The notes beneath the pieces are model-generated. The model ran no database searches. It was not told the DNA's origin and saw only the letters and a list, made by a program, of their open reading frames with translations. A stretch of 5,959 nucleotides of DNA, taken from contig SUVZ01000254.1 of NCBI GenBank assembly GCA_015061765.1, positions 1 through 5,959 on the forward strand. Direction: 5' to 3'. This document shows, one piece after another, positions 1 to 5,959 of the stretch. How positions within the stretch are numbered: position 1 is the first letter of the stretch; every line of letters begins with the position of its first letter. The translations under genes and the position numbers were made by a program. Source of the stretch: Lentisphaerota bacterium (GTDB lineage Bacteria > Verrucomicrobiota > Kiritimatiellia > RFP12 > UBA1067).

Positions 1-912
1 AACTACTACGTTTTTTCGAAACTTGCCTGGAATCCTGATCTGGATATAGAAGCGTTGCTGGCGGAACACCATAAGTTGATGTTCGGGGCGGGAGCGGCAA
101 GCATGACGCGTTTCTTCGACCGTCTTGAAGAACTTTGGATTGGCAAGGTTGCTGTTCCTTCCCTCATTCCCGAAACGGAGATAGGGCCGATGATTTATCC
201 GCCGACGCAGTTGCAGATATACCGCGACATCTACAGCGATAAGGTGATGGCGGAACTCAACGGTTATCTCAATTCGGCGGTCAAGGCGGTTGGTCGGGAT
301 TCCGTCGAGGCAAAGCGCATTGCGATACTTCGTAAGCGATTCATGGCGCCGCTTGAGAACAATCGTAAGGAATTTCTTGATGCCGTATCAGTTCCGGCGG
401 AACTTGCGCGCAGAAAACAAAGTTCCGCCGTCAATCTTCTTAAAGGTCTTTCCTGGTCGGTGGATTCTTCAAAGGGAAGTTTTGTTGATGACAAGATTCG
501 TTTTGGGAGAGAGGATTCTATTCGATTGGAAACAAAAGGCGATAATGTCGGCGTTGCTCTTGATTTGTCATCTATTGCCAGAAGGCTTGTTCCGGGGGCT
601 ACCTATCGCGTTTCGTGTTTTGTACGAGGCGAGGGAATCACGATTCATCCGAACGCCAAAGGACGAAAAGGCATGAGGCTTGATTTTGCTGCGGGCGGCA
701 TGGATGTTGAATATACTCAAAGTCCTTTTCATGATTTGCGCTACTGGTGCGGAACATACGATTGGATGCATCAGACGTTCACACTTAAGATTGCCGCCGG
801 TTCCAAGGTCGCAAAAGCCGCTCCGCAATTTTGGGTGCGCTCGTGGAATGTAAAGGGCAAATTCTGGATTGCGGGTCTCAGACTTGAGAAAATGGAGGAT
901 GTTCGGCAATGA
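1..912 (+). CDS. DUF4838-like domain protein, C-terminal part (5' end outside window)
   Basis: The frame is open from base 1, so the true start lies upstream; the TTG at base 55 is not a credible start because the family signature already begins before it. The 303 visible residues open with YYVFSKLAWNPDLD and continue into a helical stretch ending DRLEELW (about residues 2-46). This resembles the end of DUF4838 domains, where a 'LLW-P-D-D' motif precedes helices. A further helical region (about 68-140, including IYRDIYSDKV) follows. Residues about 150-303 look like a separate beta-sandwich (CBM4/9-like jelly roll), with the PGATYRVSCFVRG strand and a closing FWIAGLRLEKM strand. DUF4838 proteins are secreted, usually lie beside glycoside hydrolases and are presumed glycan-active; their reaction is not established as far as I know. 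The stop overlaps the next ATG, suggesting translational coupling. Family call fairly confident, function not. Confidence 0.75.
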   Translation, partial: NYYVFSKLAWNPDLDIEALLAEHHKLMFGAGAASMTRFFDRLEELWIGKVAVPSLIPETEIGPMIYPPTQLQIYRDIYSDKVMAELNGYLNSAVKAVGRDSVEAKRIAILRKRFMAPLENNRKEFLDAVSVPAELARRKQSSAVNLLKGLSWSVDSSKGSFVDDKIRFGREDSIRLETKGDNVGVALDLSSIARRLVPGATYRVSCFVRGEGITIHPNAKGRKGMRLDFAAGGMDVEYTQSPFHDLRYWCGTYDWMHQTFTLKIAAGSKVAKAAPQFWVRSWNVKGKFWIAGLRLEKMEDVRQ

Positions 913-2651
913 TAAGCAGAAGAAAATTCATCGGTTGTGTCGGCGCGTTTCCGCTGGTAGGTGCGGGGGTAGCGTTCGCCGGTGAAAAGCCGCTGCTTCG
1001 CATTGGAGTGCTTACGGATACGCATATCGGCAAGACTAGATCCACATGCGGGCGCGTAAAGCTGGCGTACGATCTTTTCCGCAGGCATGCGGTGGAGATG
1101 ATTGTGAACGTGGGCGATGTGGCGGACTATCATTATCCTACAGGATATGCCGCATACCGTAAAACCGTCGAAGAAGCGTATGCCGGTGTTTCTGCCGCTG
1201 AACGGCCGAAGGAACTTTTCGTATATGCCGCCCACGATTATTTTGATTACAAGGGAAACAGTCGGAAGGAATGGGCGCAGCATGCAACCGAGGCTTATGC
1301 GCAGATGCAGCGTCACATCGGCGCGGAGAACGGGCCGTATGCACAAGGGAACATAAAAGGTTTTCCGTATGTTGTGCTTCCGCAGGTGATGACTGGCGGG
1401 GTGGATTTTGCCAAGTGTGAGAAGATGATCGCCGATGCCGCAACCGCCAACCCCGGTAAGCCGGTGTTTGTGTTTGCGCACGAACCGCCGGCCGGCACTA
1501 CGCGCTGCGGCACGGGACATCCGAAAAAGCGGGCGATCTTCAATAAGTTTCCGCAGGTAGTGAATATCTCCGGACATACTCACGGCACACTTGCCGAAGA
1601 GCGCGCGATATGGCAGGGCGAATTCACATCAGTCAATGTTGGATGTCTCCAGAAGTGGGGGAGCGGCCGTTCCGGTGCGGTTGGTTACAGTTCGCCGGCC
1701 ATGCAGAATTACGGTGTGCTGATCGTGGATGTGTATTCGTCGCGGATTGTATTCCGCCGGTTTGATGTGCGCGACGGCGCGGAGTATCGAGCCGAAAATC
1801 CGTGGATGATTCCGTGGCCGTTTGATTCCGCTTCCGCTCCTTACAGTCTCAAGAACCGCAAGGATATTTACGCAGTGCCGTATTTCGCGGATGGTTCGAT
1901 GCTGACGGTGGAAGCTTCGAAAAAGGAGAGTGGCGGGGTTCTGCTCACCATACCGGTTACATCGGGAGAGCCGCGTCCTTTCGTGTATAGGGTGATGTTG
2001 GATCGTCTTGACGATGAAGGCAAGTGGAGCGTACATACCCGGCGTGATTTTATCGGGGATGTATGGCAGCGAGAACATGAACGCCCCGCGAAATATGAGC
2101 AGGAGTTCCCAAACGCATATTTTGAACCGGGAAGGAAATACCGTTTCCGAGTAGCACCGGTTAATTTCTGGGGTAGAGAAGGGGAAGTGATAGAGGTTGA
2201 GTTTGCCGCGCCTGAATGCAACTTCAATTCTGAAGTCGTGTGGGAGAGTTCAAATCCCATGGACGAATGCCCGTTGCTTTCGAATGTCACACAGAAGACA
2301 CTTCAGCCGAGTGACGGAAAATTTTGTAAGCTGGATAATCACTACGCATGGTTTGTATTTCCTAAAGGTGTGTGGGATGGCGAGCAGGGAACAAGGTTCC
2401 GTCTTGTGGCCGATATCCACACCATTCAGAAGAGTGAGCCCACATGGACGCTTGTGCTTGTAAATGCACAGCCTTGGAAATACGGCTCCGGACGTGTTTG
2501 TACGCCCGGCGGCGATTCGGGAACGTTCAGGTATGTGATGGATTTGAGCAAGAAAGAAGCATCACATGTCTATCATTTGTTGATTCGCGAGGGCGGAGAG
2601 GGGAAACTTCGCATAGAGCGCATCCGGTTGGAACGTCTTCCGCCGGCATAA
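909..2651 (+). CDS. Tat-exported calcineurin-like metallophosphoesterase with C-terminal beta-sandwich modules
   Basis: A 580-residue protein. The ATG at 909 overlaps the upstream stop and has GGAGGA at 894-899, nine bases away. SRRKFIG (residues 3-9), a hydrophobic stretch and AFA|G near residue 24 form a good twin-arginine signal. Residues about 30-290 carry metallophosphoesterase motifs in order: DTH (D37, H39), GD (D70), AAHD (107-110) where GNHD is expected, AHEPP (H191) and SGHTHG (H223, H225). The usual metal-binding Asn is therefore Ala108, while the following His109 and Asp110 remain. Residues about 318-432 look like an FN3-type sandwich (YRFRVAPVNFWGREG), and about 437-580 like a second, jelly-roll-like module ending in RIRLERLP. 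The family hydrolyses phosphomono- or diesters with two metals. The substrate is unknown; the setting suggests extracytoplasmic phosphorylated glycans or phosphodiesters. Fold confident; activity uncertain because of the missing ligand. Confidence 0.85.
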   Translation: MISRRKFIGCVGAFPLVGAGVAFAGEKPLLRIGVLTDTHIGKTRSTCGRVKLAYDLFRRHAVEMIVNVGDVADYHYPTGYAAYRKTVEEAYAGVSAAERPKELFVYAAHDYFDYKGNSRKEWAQHATEAYAQMQRHIGAENGPYAQGNIKGFPYVVLPQVMTGGVDFAKCEKMIADAATANPGKPVFVFAHEPPAGTTRCGTGHPKKRAIFNKFPQVVNISGHTHGTLAEERAIWQGEFTSVNVGCLQKWGSGRSGAVGYSSPAMQNYGVLIVDVYSSRIVFRRFDVRDGAEYRAENPWMIPWPFDSASAPYSLKNRKDIYAVPYFADGSMLTVEASKKESGGVLLTIPVTSGEPRPFVYRVMLDRLDDEGKWSVHTRRDFIGDVWQREHERPAKYEQEFPNAYFEPGRKYRFRVAPVNFWGREGEVIEVEFAAPECNFNSEVVWESSNPMDECPLLSNVTQKTLQPSDGKFCKLDNHYAWFVFPKGVWDGEQGTRFRLVADIHTIQKSEPTWTLVLVNAQPWKYGSGRVCTPGGDSGTFRYVMDLSKKEASHVYHLLIREGGEGKLRIERIRLERLPPA

Positions 2652-2681
2652 GATTTTAATGTCATAAGGTAAGTCGATAAC

Positions 2682-2686
2682 AGGAG
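2682..2686 (+). promoter_or_regulatory. Ribosome binding site deciding the start of the beta-helix gene
   Basis: AGGAG lies in the short gap after the phosphoesterase stop. Three in-frame ATGs follow at 2688, 2694 and 2700. The first is only one base from the motif, too close for normal initiation. The second is seven bases away, an ideal spacing, and the third is thirteen away. This favours 2694. The rest of the 2652-2693 gap shows no convincing promoter or terminator hairpin. Confidence 0.65.
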
Positions 2687-2693
2687 AATGAAC

Positions 2694-5528
2694 ATGAAAA
2701 TGAAAGTCAATACCAGTATCCTGAAGGCAGGTTTTGCCGCATTGGCTGTGGCGTCAATGTCCGTTTGTGAGGGCGGCACGCTGACGGTGAAGTTCAAGTC
2801 TGCGATGAAAGTTGAGATCGATGGCGAGGTGAGGGAATTCGCTTCGGGTGATACCTTTGTGCCGACGGCCATTCCTTGCATATACAAAATGTCCCCGGTG
2901 CTTGCCGAAGGCGAGCGGACGTTTGCGATAGTAGGTAACGATTACATTCGAAACGATGATAAGATTGTTGAGCCGCTCAATTGCAGATTCCCGCTTCGCA
3001 ACGAGGGTAATTGGGTGCGAGTTGCGCTTGATCCATATCCTGTTGAAGACAAGACCGTAGAGTTGACTGCAGTCAAGGCGACTGGCGTGTATTATGTCGA
3101 CGCTGCAAAGGGCAACGACGAATGGGATGGCACGGCTGATTATGAAAACCGCAATGAGGAACTGAAGAAAGGTCCTAAGAAATCACTGCAGGCGGCGCAT
3201 GATGCGGCAACTGGAGATTATCCGATAGTGCTTGCCGCATCGGGAGCATACAACACAGGTTGCGCCACAAATGAAATCGATGGCGTAAAGTGTGCTCGTC
3301 GTTTACTTGTCACTAAGAATATCGGTTTCATTGCAGACAATGGAGATGGGCCTGCTTTTATTGTGGGGGAACGTGATCCCGTTGCCGATGGTGGTTATGG
3401 AGCTGAATCCGTCAATGGCGTCTATATAAACACTCCAGATAACGGATTTTCGTTTTTGCAGGGTTTTACCATAACGGGCTGTTATTCTTCGGTGATAACG
3501 GATAAAGACGGCGGTGGATTTGTCAGTAATGGACACAGAGCGTATTGTGTTGATTGTGTCATTTCAAATAATGCATCAAAATTTTATTCGGCTACTCGTA
3601 ATGGTGTTTTCATTAGAACTAAGATATACGAGAATGTATCGTACAGGAAAGTTACACGGTTCGGAGTGTTCGCTTCATGCGTTTTTGCAGGCAACAGAAT
3701 TACAAACACGGGCGGTGTGGATAATAACCGTGCGTTTCATGATTCTGCTCAAGTGTATTTCTGCACATACGATTTGCGGGCCCAAAACACTCCGAATGGC
3801 CGTACCCATCTGTTTGTAAGTGGCAGTGAACTTTATGCGTCGCTAGTATATGGGCTTACTGATAAGACAAGTATTGTCAATGATTTATGGAATGACAGTA
3901 AGGCGATAGACAATCCATGTTTTGCAGATGCTGATGTTAATGACTATCGGATATCCGTTAAGTCACCTGCCTATAATGCAAGTTCCTATTCGGAAGATCT
4001 GGATGGCATTACACGCAGTTTGATGACAGGTGATATTGACGGAACGATGCCGGTTCTTCATGAAGGTAAGATATCGCTCGGTGCGGTTTATAGCAAGGAA
4101 TGGTATGTCAATCAGAAAGACGGCGATGACGCTAATGACGGTAAATCTTCCGCTTCCGCGAAGGCAACGATCAAGGCGGCAACGGATCTTGCGTTCTCGG
4201 GAGATGCGATTTACGTTGCTCCAGGAACATACGCAGATGCGGAAGGTTCTCAGGTGGTGAGCGGCAATGTGGAATCGCGTGTTGTCGTTCCCGAAGATGT
4301 GGCGTTGATTGGTACAGCAGGTGCGGAAGAGACGTTTATTGTCGGTGCCGCCGCTATCGGAGATCAGATTGACAACGAGGCATACCGTACCGGCACTAAT
4401 GCTGTTAGATGTGTATATGCCAATAATGGCGCCGTCGTGCGTGGATTTACGTTGACCGGCGGTCGCGGAGTTGGTGTTGGTCTTAAGAATGATCTTCATG
4501 ATAACATGATGGGTGCTGCATTCTTTTCCGCATCACCATTGGGAGCGACAATTGAGAACTGCGTAGTTTCCAATAATGCTGCTGCTGTCGGTACTATCTG
4601 CAATGCGGTGGTGCGTCGTTGCCGGGTCATCGGTAATTTTGGTGTGCTGAATGATGCGTCTGGGGCCGCCGGTTATGGTTGCAACTGGTATGGTTCGATT
4701 ATTGACAGAAATTATGGCAACGGTACAATGTGTTTCCCTGAAGTCGTTGAGGGTTGTACTATAGGTTCCCATAATCGAAATCTTGCGGACAGTGATGCTT
4801 CACAGGTGTTGGTTTGGAATACCGATGAAGACAAGGCGATTGTGAATACGGCGGTTTTGGGTGGAAAATATTATTTTGGTAAAACAGGAAAACTCTATTG
4901 CACAAACTGCTATGTTGTTGCTGGTGATAAAGGCATAAATCGTATTATCAAAGAAGAAGATTACGTATTGCAGCTTCACAGTACGATTGTAGGCAAAAGC
5001 GGCGCATTTGCAGAGGTGGATGCTGATTGCCGTCCGATTCTAGGCGCAGTGTCGCTTATCGACAAAGGTGATGCGGCGTATGCGACGGAGAACGTCGGCG
5101 ATGCGGATGTTTTGGGTAATCAGCGCATTTCAAATGGGAAGATGGATATTGGCGCGGTTGAGTATGACTGGTGTCCCACATTTTCAAGCGAACTGGGCAA
5201 GCGCTTTGACATAACCCGTGTATCACCTTCGGTTACGACCAATGCTTCGGGCGGCATTGCAGTCATGGACGGATTTGTCTTTGGAACGGTGAGGAGTGAA
5301 GGACCGTATCGGGTCGAGATTGACATGGCTGGCGGTAGTGCCGAGGTGTATGTCGGAGATGTGCTTGCAGGAGAATGTTCAGGCGCGGGTAACCATTCGA
5401 TCCGCTTCAGGGTTTCTGATCCGGCGCAGGAGATTCGCGTTGAGTTCTCTTCCGGTGAAGGAAATGTTACGCCGGCCATATTCAAGGCCTTCGCCAACGC
5501 CCGCGGATTCATCCTCGGCATCAGGTGA
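2694..5528 (+). CDS. Secreted parallel beta-helix protein with two tandem choice-of-anchor Q-like modules
   Basis: 944 residues from the ATG at 2694, chosen from RBS spacing; starting at 2688 adds two residues. A Sec-like signal (MKMKVNTSILK plus a hydrophobic stretch) covers about residues 1-25. An N-terminal beta-rich domain of unknown type spans about 27-128. Two divergent modules follow: 131-466, starting YYVDAAKGNDEWDG and ending SLGAVY, and 470-824, starting WYVNQKDGDDANDG and ending DIGAVEY. Each contains a GFT[IL]TG turn (257 and 584) and a CV[IV]SNN turn (288 and 623), typical of right-handed beta-helices of the pectin-lyase fold, and the DIGA-EY ending is typical of choice-of-anchor Q proteins. 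Residues 825-944 form a further beta-rich tail ending FANARGFILGIR, with no transmembrane helix or PEP-CTERM-like signal. No polysaccharide lyase active site was recognised. It may bind or process glycan or be a surface structural protein. Fold confident, function unknown. Confidence 0.85.
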   Translation: MKMKVNTSILKAGFAALAVASMSVCEGGTLTVKFKSAMKVEIDGEVREFASGDTFVPTAIPCIYKMSPVLAEGERTFAIVGNDYIRNDDKIVEPLNCRFPLRNEGNWVRVALDPYPVEDKTVELTAVKATGVYYVDAAKGNDEWDGTADYENRNEELKKGPKKSLQAAHDAATGDYPIVLAASGAYNTGCATNEIDGVKCARRLLVTKNIGFIADNGDGPAFIVGERDPVADGGYGAESVNGVYINTPDNGFSFLQGFTITGCYSSVITDKDGGGFVSNGHRAYCVDCVISNNASKFYSATRNGVFIRTKIYENVSYRKVTRFGVFASCVFAGNRITNTGGVDNNRAFHDSAQVYFCTYDLRAQNTPNGRTHLFVSGSELYASLVYGLTDKTSIVNDLWNDSKAIDNPCFADADVNDYRISVKSPAYNASSYSEDLDGITRSLMTGDIDGTMPVLHEGKISLGAVYSKEWYVNQKDGDDANDGKSSASAKATIKAATDLAFSGDAIYVAPGTYADAEGSQVVSGNVESRVVVPEDVALIGTAGAEETFIVGAAAIGDQIDNEAYRTGTNAVRCVYANNGAVVRGFTLTGGRGVGVGLKNDLHDNMMGAAFFSASPLGATIENCVVSNNAAAVGTICNAVVRRCRVIGNFGVLNDASGAAGYGCNWYGSIIDRNYGNGTMCFPEVVEGCTIGSHNRNLADSDASQVLVWNTDEDKAIVNTAVLGGKYYFGKTGKLYCTNCYVVAGDKGINRIIKEEDYVLQLHSTIVGKSGAFAEVDADCRPILGAVSLIDKGDAAYATENVGDADVLGNQRISNGKMDIGAVEYDWCPTFSSELGKRFDITRVSPSVTTNASGGIAVMDGFVFGTVRSEGPYRVEIDMAGGSAEVYVGDVLAGECSGAGNHSIRFRVSDPAQEIRVEFSSGEGNVTPAIFKAFANARGFILGIR
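3084..4091 (+). other. Beta-helix module, copy 1 (within the 2694-5528 gene)
   Basis: This segment encodes residues 131-466 of the beta-helix protein. It begins with YYVDAAKGNDEWDG, the 'YVD-GND-DG' opening common in secreted beta-helix proteins, followed by KKSLQAAHDAA. It includes GFTITGC and CVISNN turns and closes with DGTMPVLHEGKISLGAVY, a weakened form of the DIGAVEY ending. Compared with copy 2 it has a longer insertion after the opening motif, and its central part is rich in A and T. Confidence 0.7.
4101..5165 (+). other. Beta-helix module, copy 2 (within the 2694-5528 gene)
   Basis: This segment encodes residues 470-824. It begins WYVNQKDGDDANDG, followed by AKATIKAATDLA and IYVAPGTYADAEG, the classic start of a DUF1565/choice-of-anchor Q-like helix. 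GFTLTGG and CVVSNN turns match those of copy 1, and the module closes with NGKMDIGAVEY. It follows the family pattern better than copy 1. The two copies are recognisable as related in protein but not as a DNA repeat, so the duplication is old. Confidence 0.75.
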
Positions 5529-5537
5529 TTTTGGAGT

Positions 5538-5542
5538 GGTGA
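5538..5542 (+). promoter_or_regulatory. Weak ribosome binding site before the GH2 gene
   Basis: Between the beta-helix stop and the ATG at 5550 there are two partial Shine-Dalgarno candidates: GGAG at 5533-5536, thirteen bases from the start, and GGTGA at 5538-5542, seven bases away. Neither is both strong and well placed, so initiation may be modest or helped by readthrough of ribosomes from the gene just upstream. Confidence 0.4.
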
Positions 5543-5549
5543 AATATCG

Positions 5550-5959
5550 ATGAAGAGCGTGTTGTCGTTTTTGTTGGTGGCGGTTGCATTCTGTGCAATG
5601 GCTTCGAGTGTGGGTTCAGCCGGCATTCTGCAGGCGACCGGACCATGGGAGATGGAGCAGGCTTCCAATCCCGGTGTATGGATGCCGGCAAAAGTTCCCG
5701 GCACGGTGCTTGCGACGTTGGTGGAGAACGGAATCGTTCCTGAACCGTATCAGGGCCTGAACAACAAATACGATCTCCGCCTCATTCCCGACCTTCGCGA
5801 GAACCGCGAATTCTATACCGTCACGTACCGTACGAAGGTTGCATTTCCAAAGGAATGGGATGGAAGAAAGATATTCATCCGTCCTGAAGGCATCAACTAC
5901 CGCAGCGAGATACGTCTTAACGGACATACCGCCGGCGTGACTGCCGGAATGTCCAGCGG
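5550..5959 (+). CDS. Glycoside hydrolase family 2 protein, N-terminal part (3' end outside window)
   Basis: The frame is open from ATG 5550 to the window edge, giving 136 complete codons. Residues 1-24 are a Sec-like signal peptide (MKSV, then a hydrophobic run, cleavage probably near GSA|G). The rest matches the N-terminal sugar-binding sandwich of GH2 enzymes: WMPAKVPGTVLATLVENG (44-61), the EPYQGLNN segment (65-72), EFYTVTYRTKV (87-97) and the closing IRLNGHTAG (121-129). The VPGTVL / PY-G-NN / IPD combination resembles the beta-mannosidase and exo-beta-glucosaminidase branch more than beta-galactosidases. The TIM barrel with the two catalytic Glu residues lies beyond the window, so specificity cannot be read. 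The start lies 21 bases after the previous stop, in the same direction, consistent with one operon. Family call confident, substrate not. Confidence 0.85.
   Translation, partial: MKSVLSFLLVAVAFCAMASSVGSAGILQATGPWEMEQASNPGVWMPAKVPGTVLATLVENGIVPEPYQGLNNKYDLRLIPDLRENREFYTVTYRTKVAFPKEWDGRKIFIRPEGINYRSEIRLNGHTAGVTAGMSS

Noticed and set aside
771..1583. Long minus-strand open frame of 270 codons opposite the phosphoesterase and the end of the DUF4838 gene
   Set aside because: It spans two well-supported plus-strand genes, has no recognisable domain, is rich in Arg/His/Cys as expected of an antisense reading, and crosses a gene junction.
2652..2693. Possible terminator or promoter in the gap after the phosphoesterase gene
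   Set aside because: No stable inverted repeat with a T-run and no convincing -35/-10 pair is visible; the gap is short and best read as an intra-operon spacer.
2733..2774. Possible lipoprotein signal in the beta-helix protein (Cys after ASMSV)
   Set aside because: The residues before the Cys are Met-Ser-Val; a bulky Val just before the Cys and Met at -3 do not fit a lipobox, so an ordinary Sec cleavage site is more likely.
3963..4499. Minus-strand open frame of 178 codons within the beta-helix gene
   Set aside because: Antisense shadow; composition is rich in Arg, Thr, Asn and Ile with no recognisable motif.
2688..5528. Assignment of the beta-helix protein as a pectate or other polysaccharide lyase
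   Set aside because: The fold is compatible, but I see no catalytic Lys/Arg/Asp cluster of a named lyase family, and the module boundaries match non-enzymatic choice-of-anchor Q-like proteins better.
5120..5704. Minus-strand open frame of 194 codons across the beta-helix/GH2 junction
   Set aside because: It lies antisense to two plus-strand genes with clear family signatures and its translation shows no domain or export signal.
5616..5927. Minus-strand open frame of 103 codons at the right edge
   Set aside because: It is opposite the GH2 N-terminal domain, whose plus-strand frame has a signal peptide and clear family motifs.

Overview
The window looks like a piece of a carbohydrate-utilisation locus from a bacterium of the Verrucomicrobiota/Kiritimatiellota/Lentisphaerota (PVC) group, probably a gut or other anaerobic lineage. 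This assignment is an inference from gene content: a DUF4838-type protein, a Tat-exported calcineurin-like phosphoesterase with appended beta-sandwich modules, a large secreted 'choice-of-anchor Q'-style parallel beta-helix protein and a family 2 glycoside hydrolase. No rRNA or other phylogenetic marker is present to confirm it.

Layout: four genes, all on the + strand and tightly packed. (1) Bases 1-912 hold the 3' end of a DUF4838-like protein, open at the left edge, ending in a jelly-roll module. (2) Bases 909-2651 hold a metallophosphoesterase whose ATG overlaps the previous stop (ATGA). (3) After a 42-base gap, bases 2694-5528 hold a beta-helix protein with two divergent copies of the same module in tandem. 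(4) After 21 bases, bases 5550-5959 hold the 5' end of a GH2 enzyme, cut by the right edge. No promoter, terminator hairpin, tRNA, mobile element or CRISPR array could be supported, and no stretch over 300 bases is free of coding sequence.

The spacing suggests one polycistronic unit. All three genes whose N-terminus is visible encode export signals (one Tat, two Sec-like), so the products probably act outside the cytoplasm. The likely theme is breakdown or binding of a complex glycan: GH2 trims sugar residues, the DUF4838 protein is a presumed glycan-active enzyme, the beta-helix protein may be a binding or surface component, and the phosphoesterase might remove phosphate substituents. The shared substrate is not visible.

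The points most worth a second look are the loss of a canonical metal-binding Asn in the phosphoesterase (GNHD replaced by AAHD), the internal duplication of the beta-helix protein with a local fall in GC in the first copy, and the recurring terminal beta-sandwich modules. Nothing in the window by itself demonstrates a new system.
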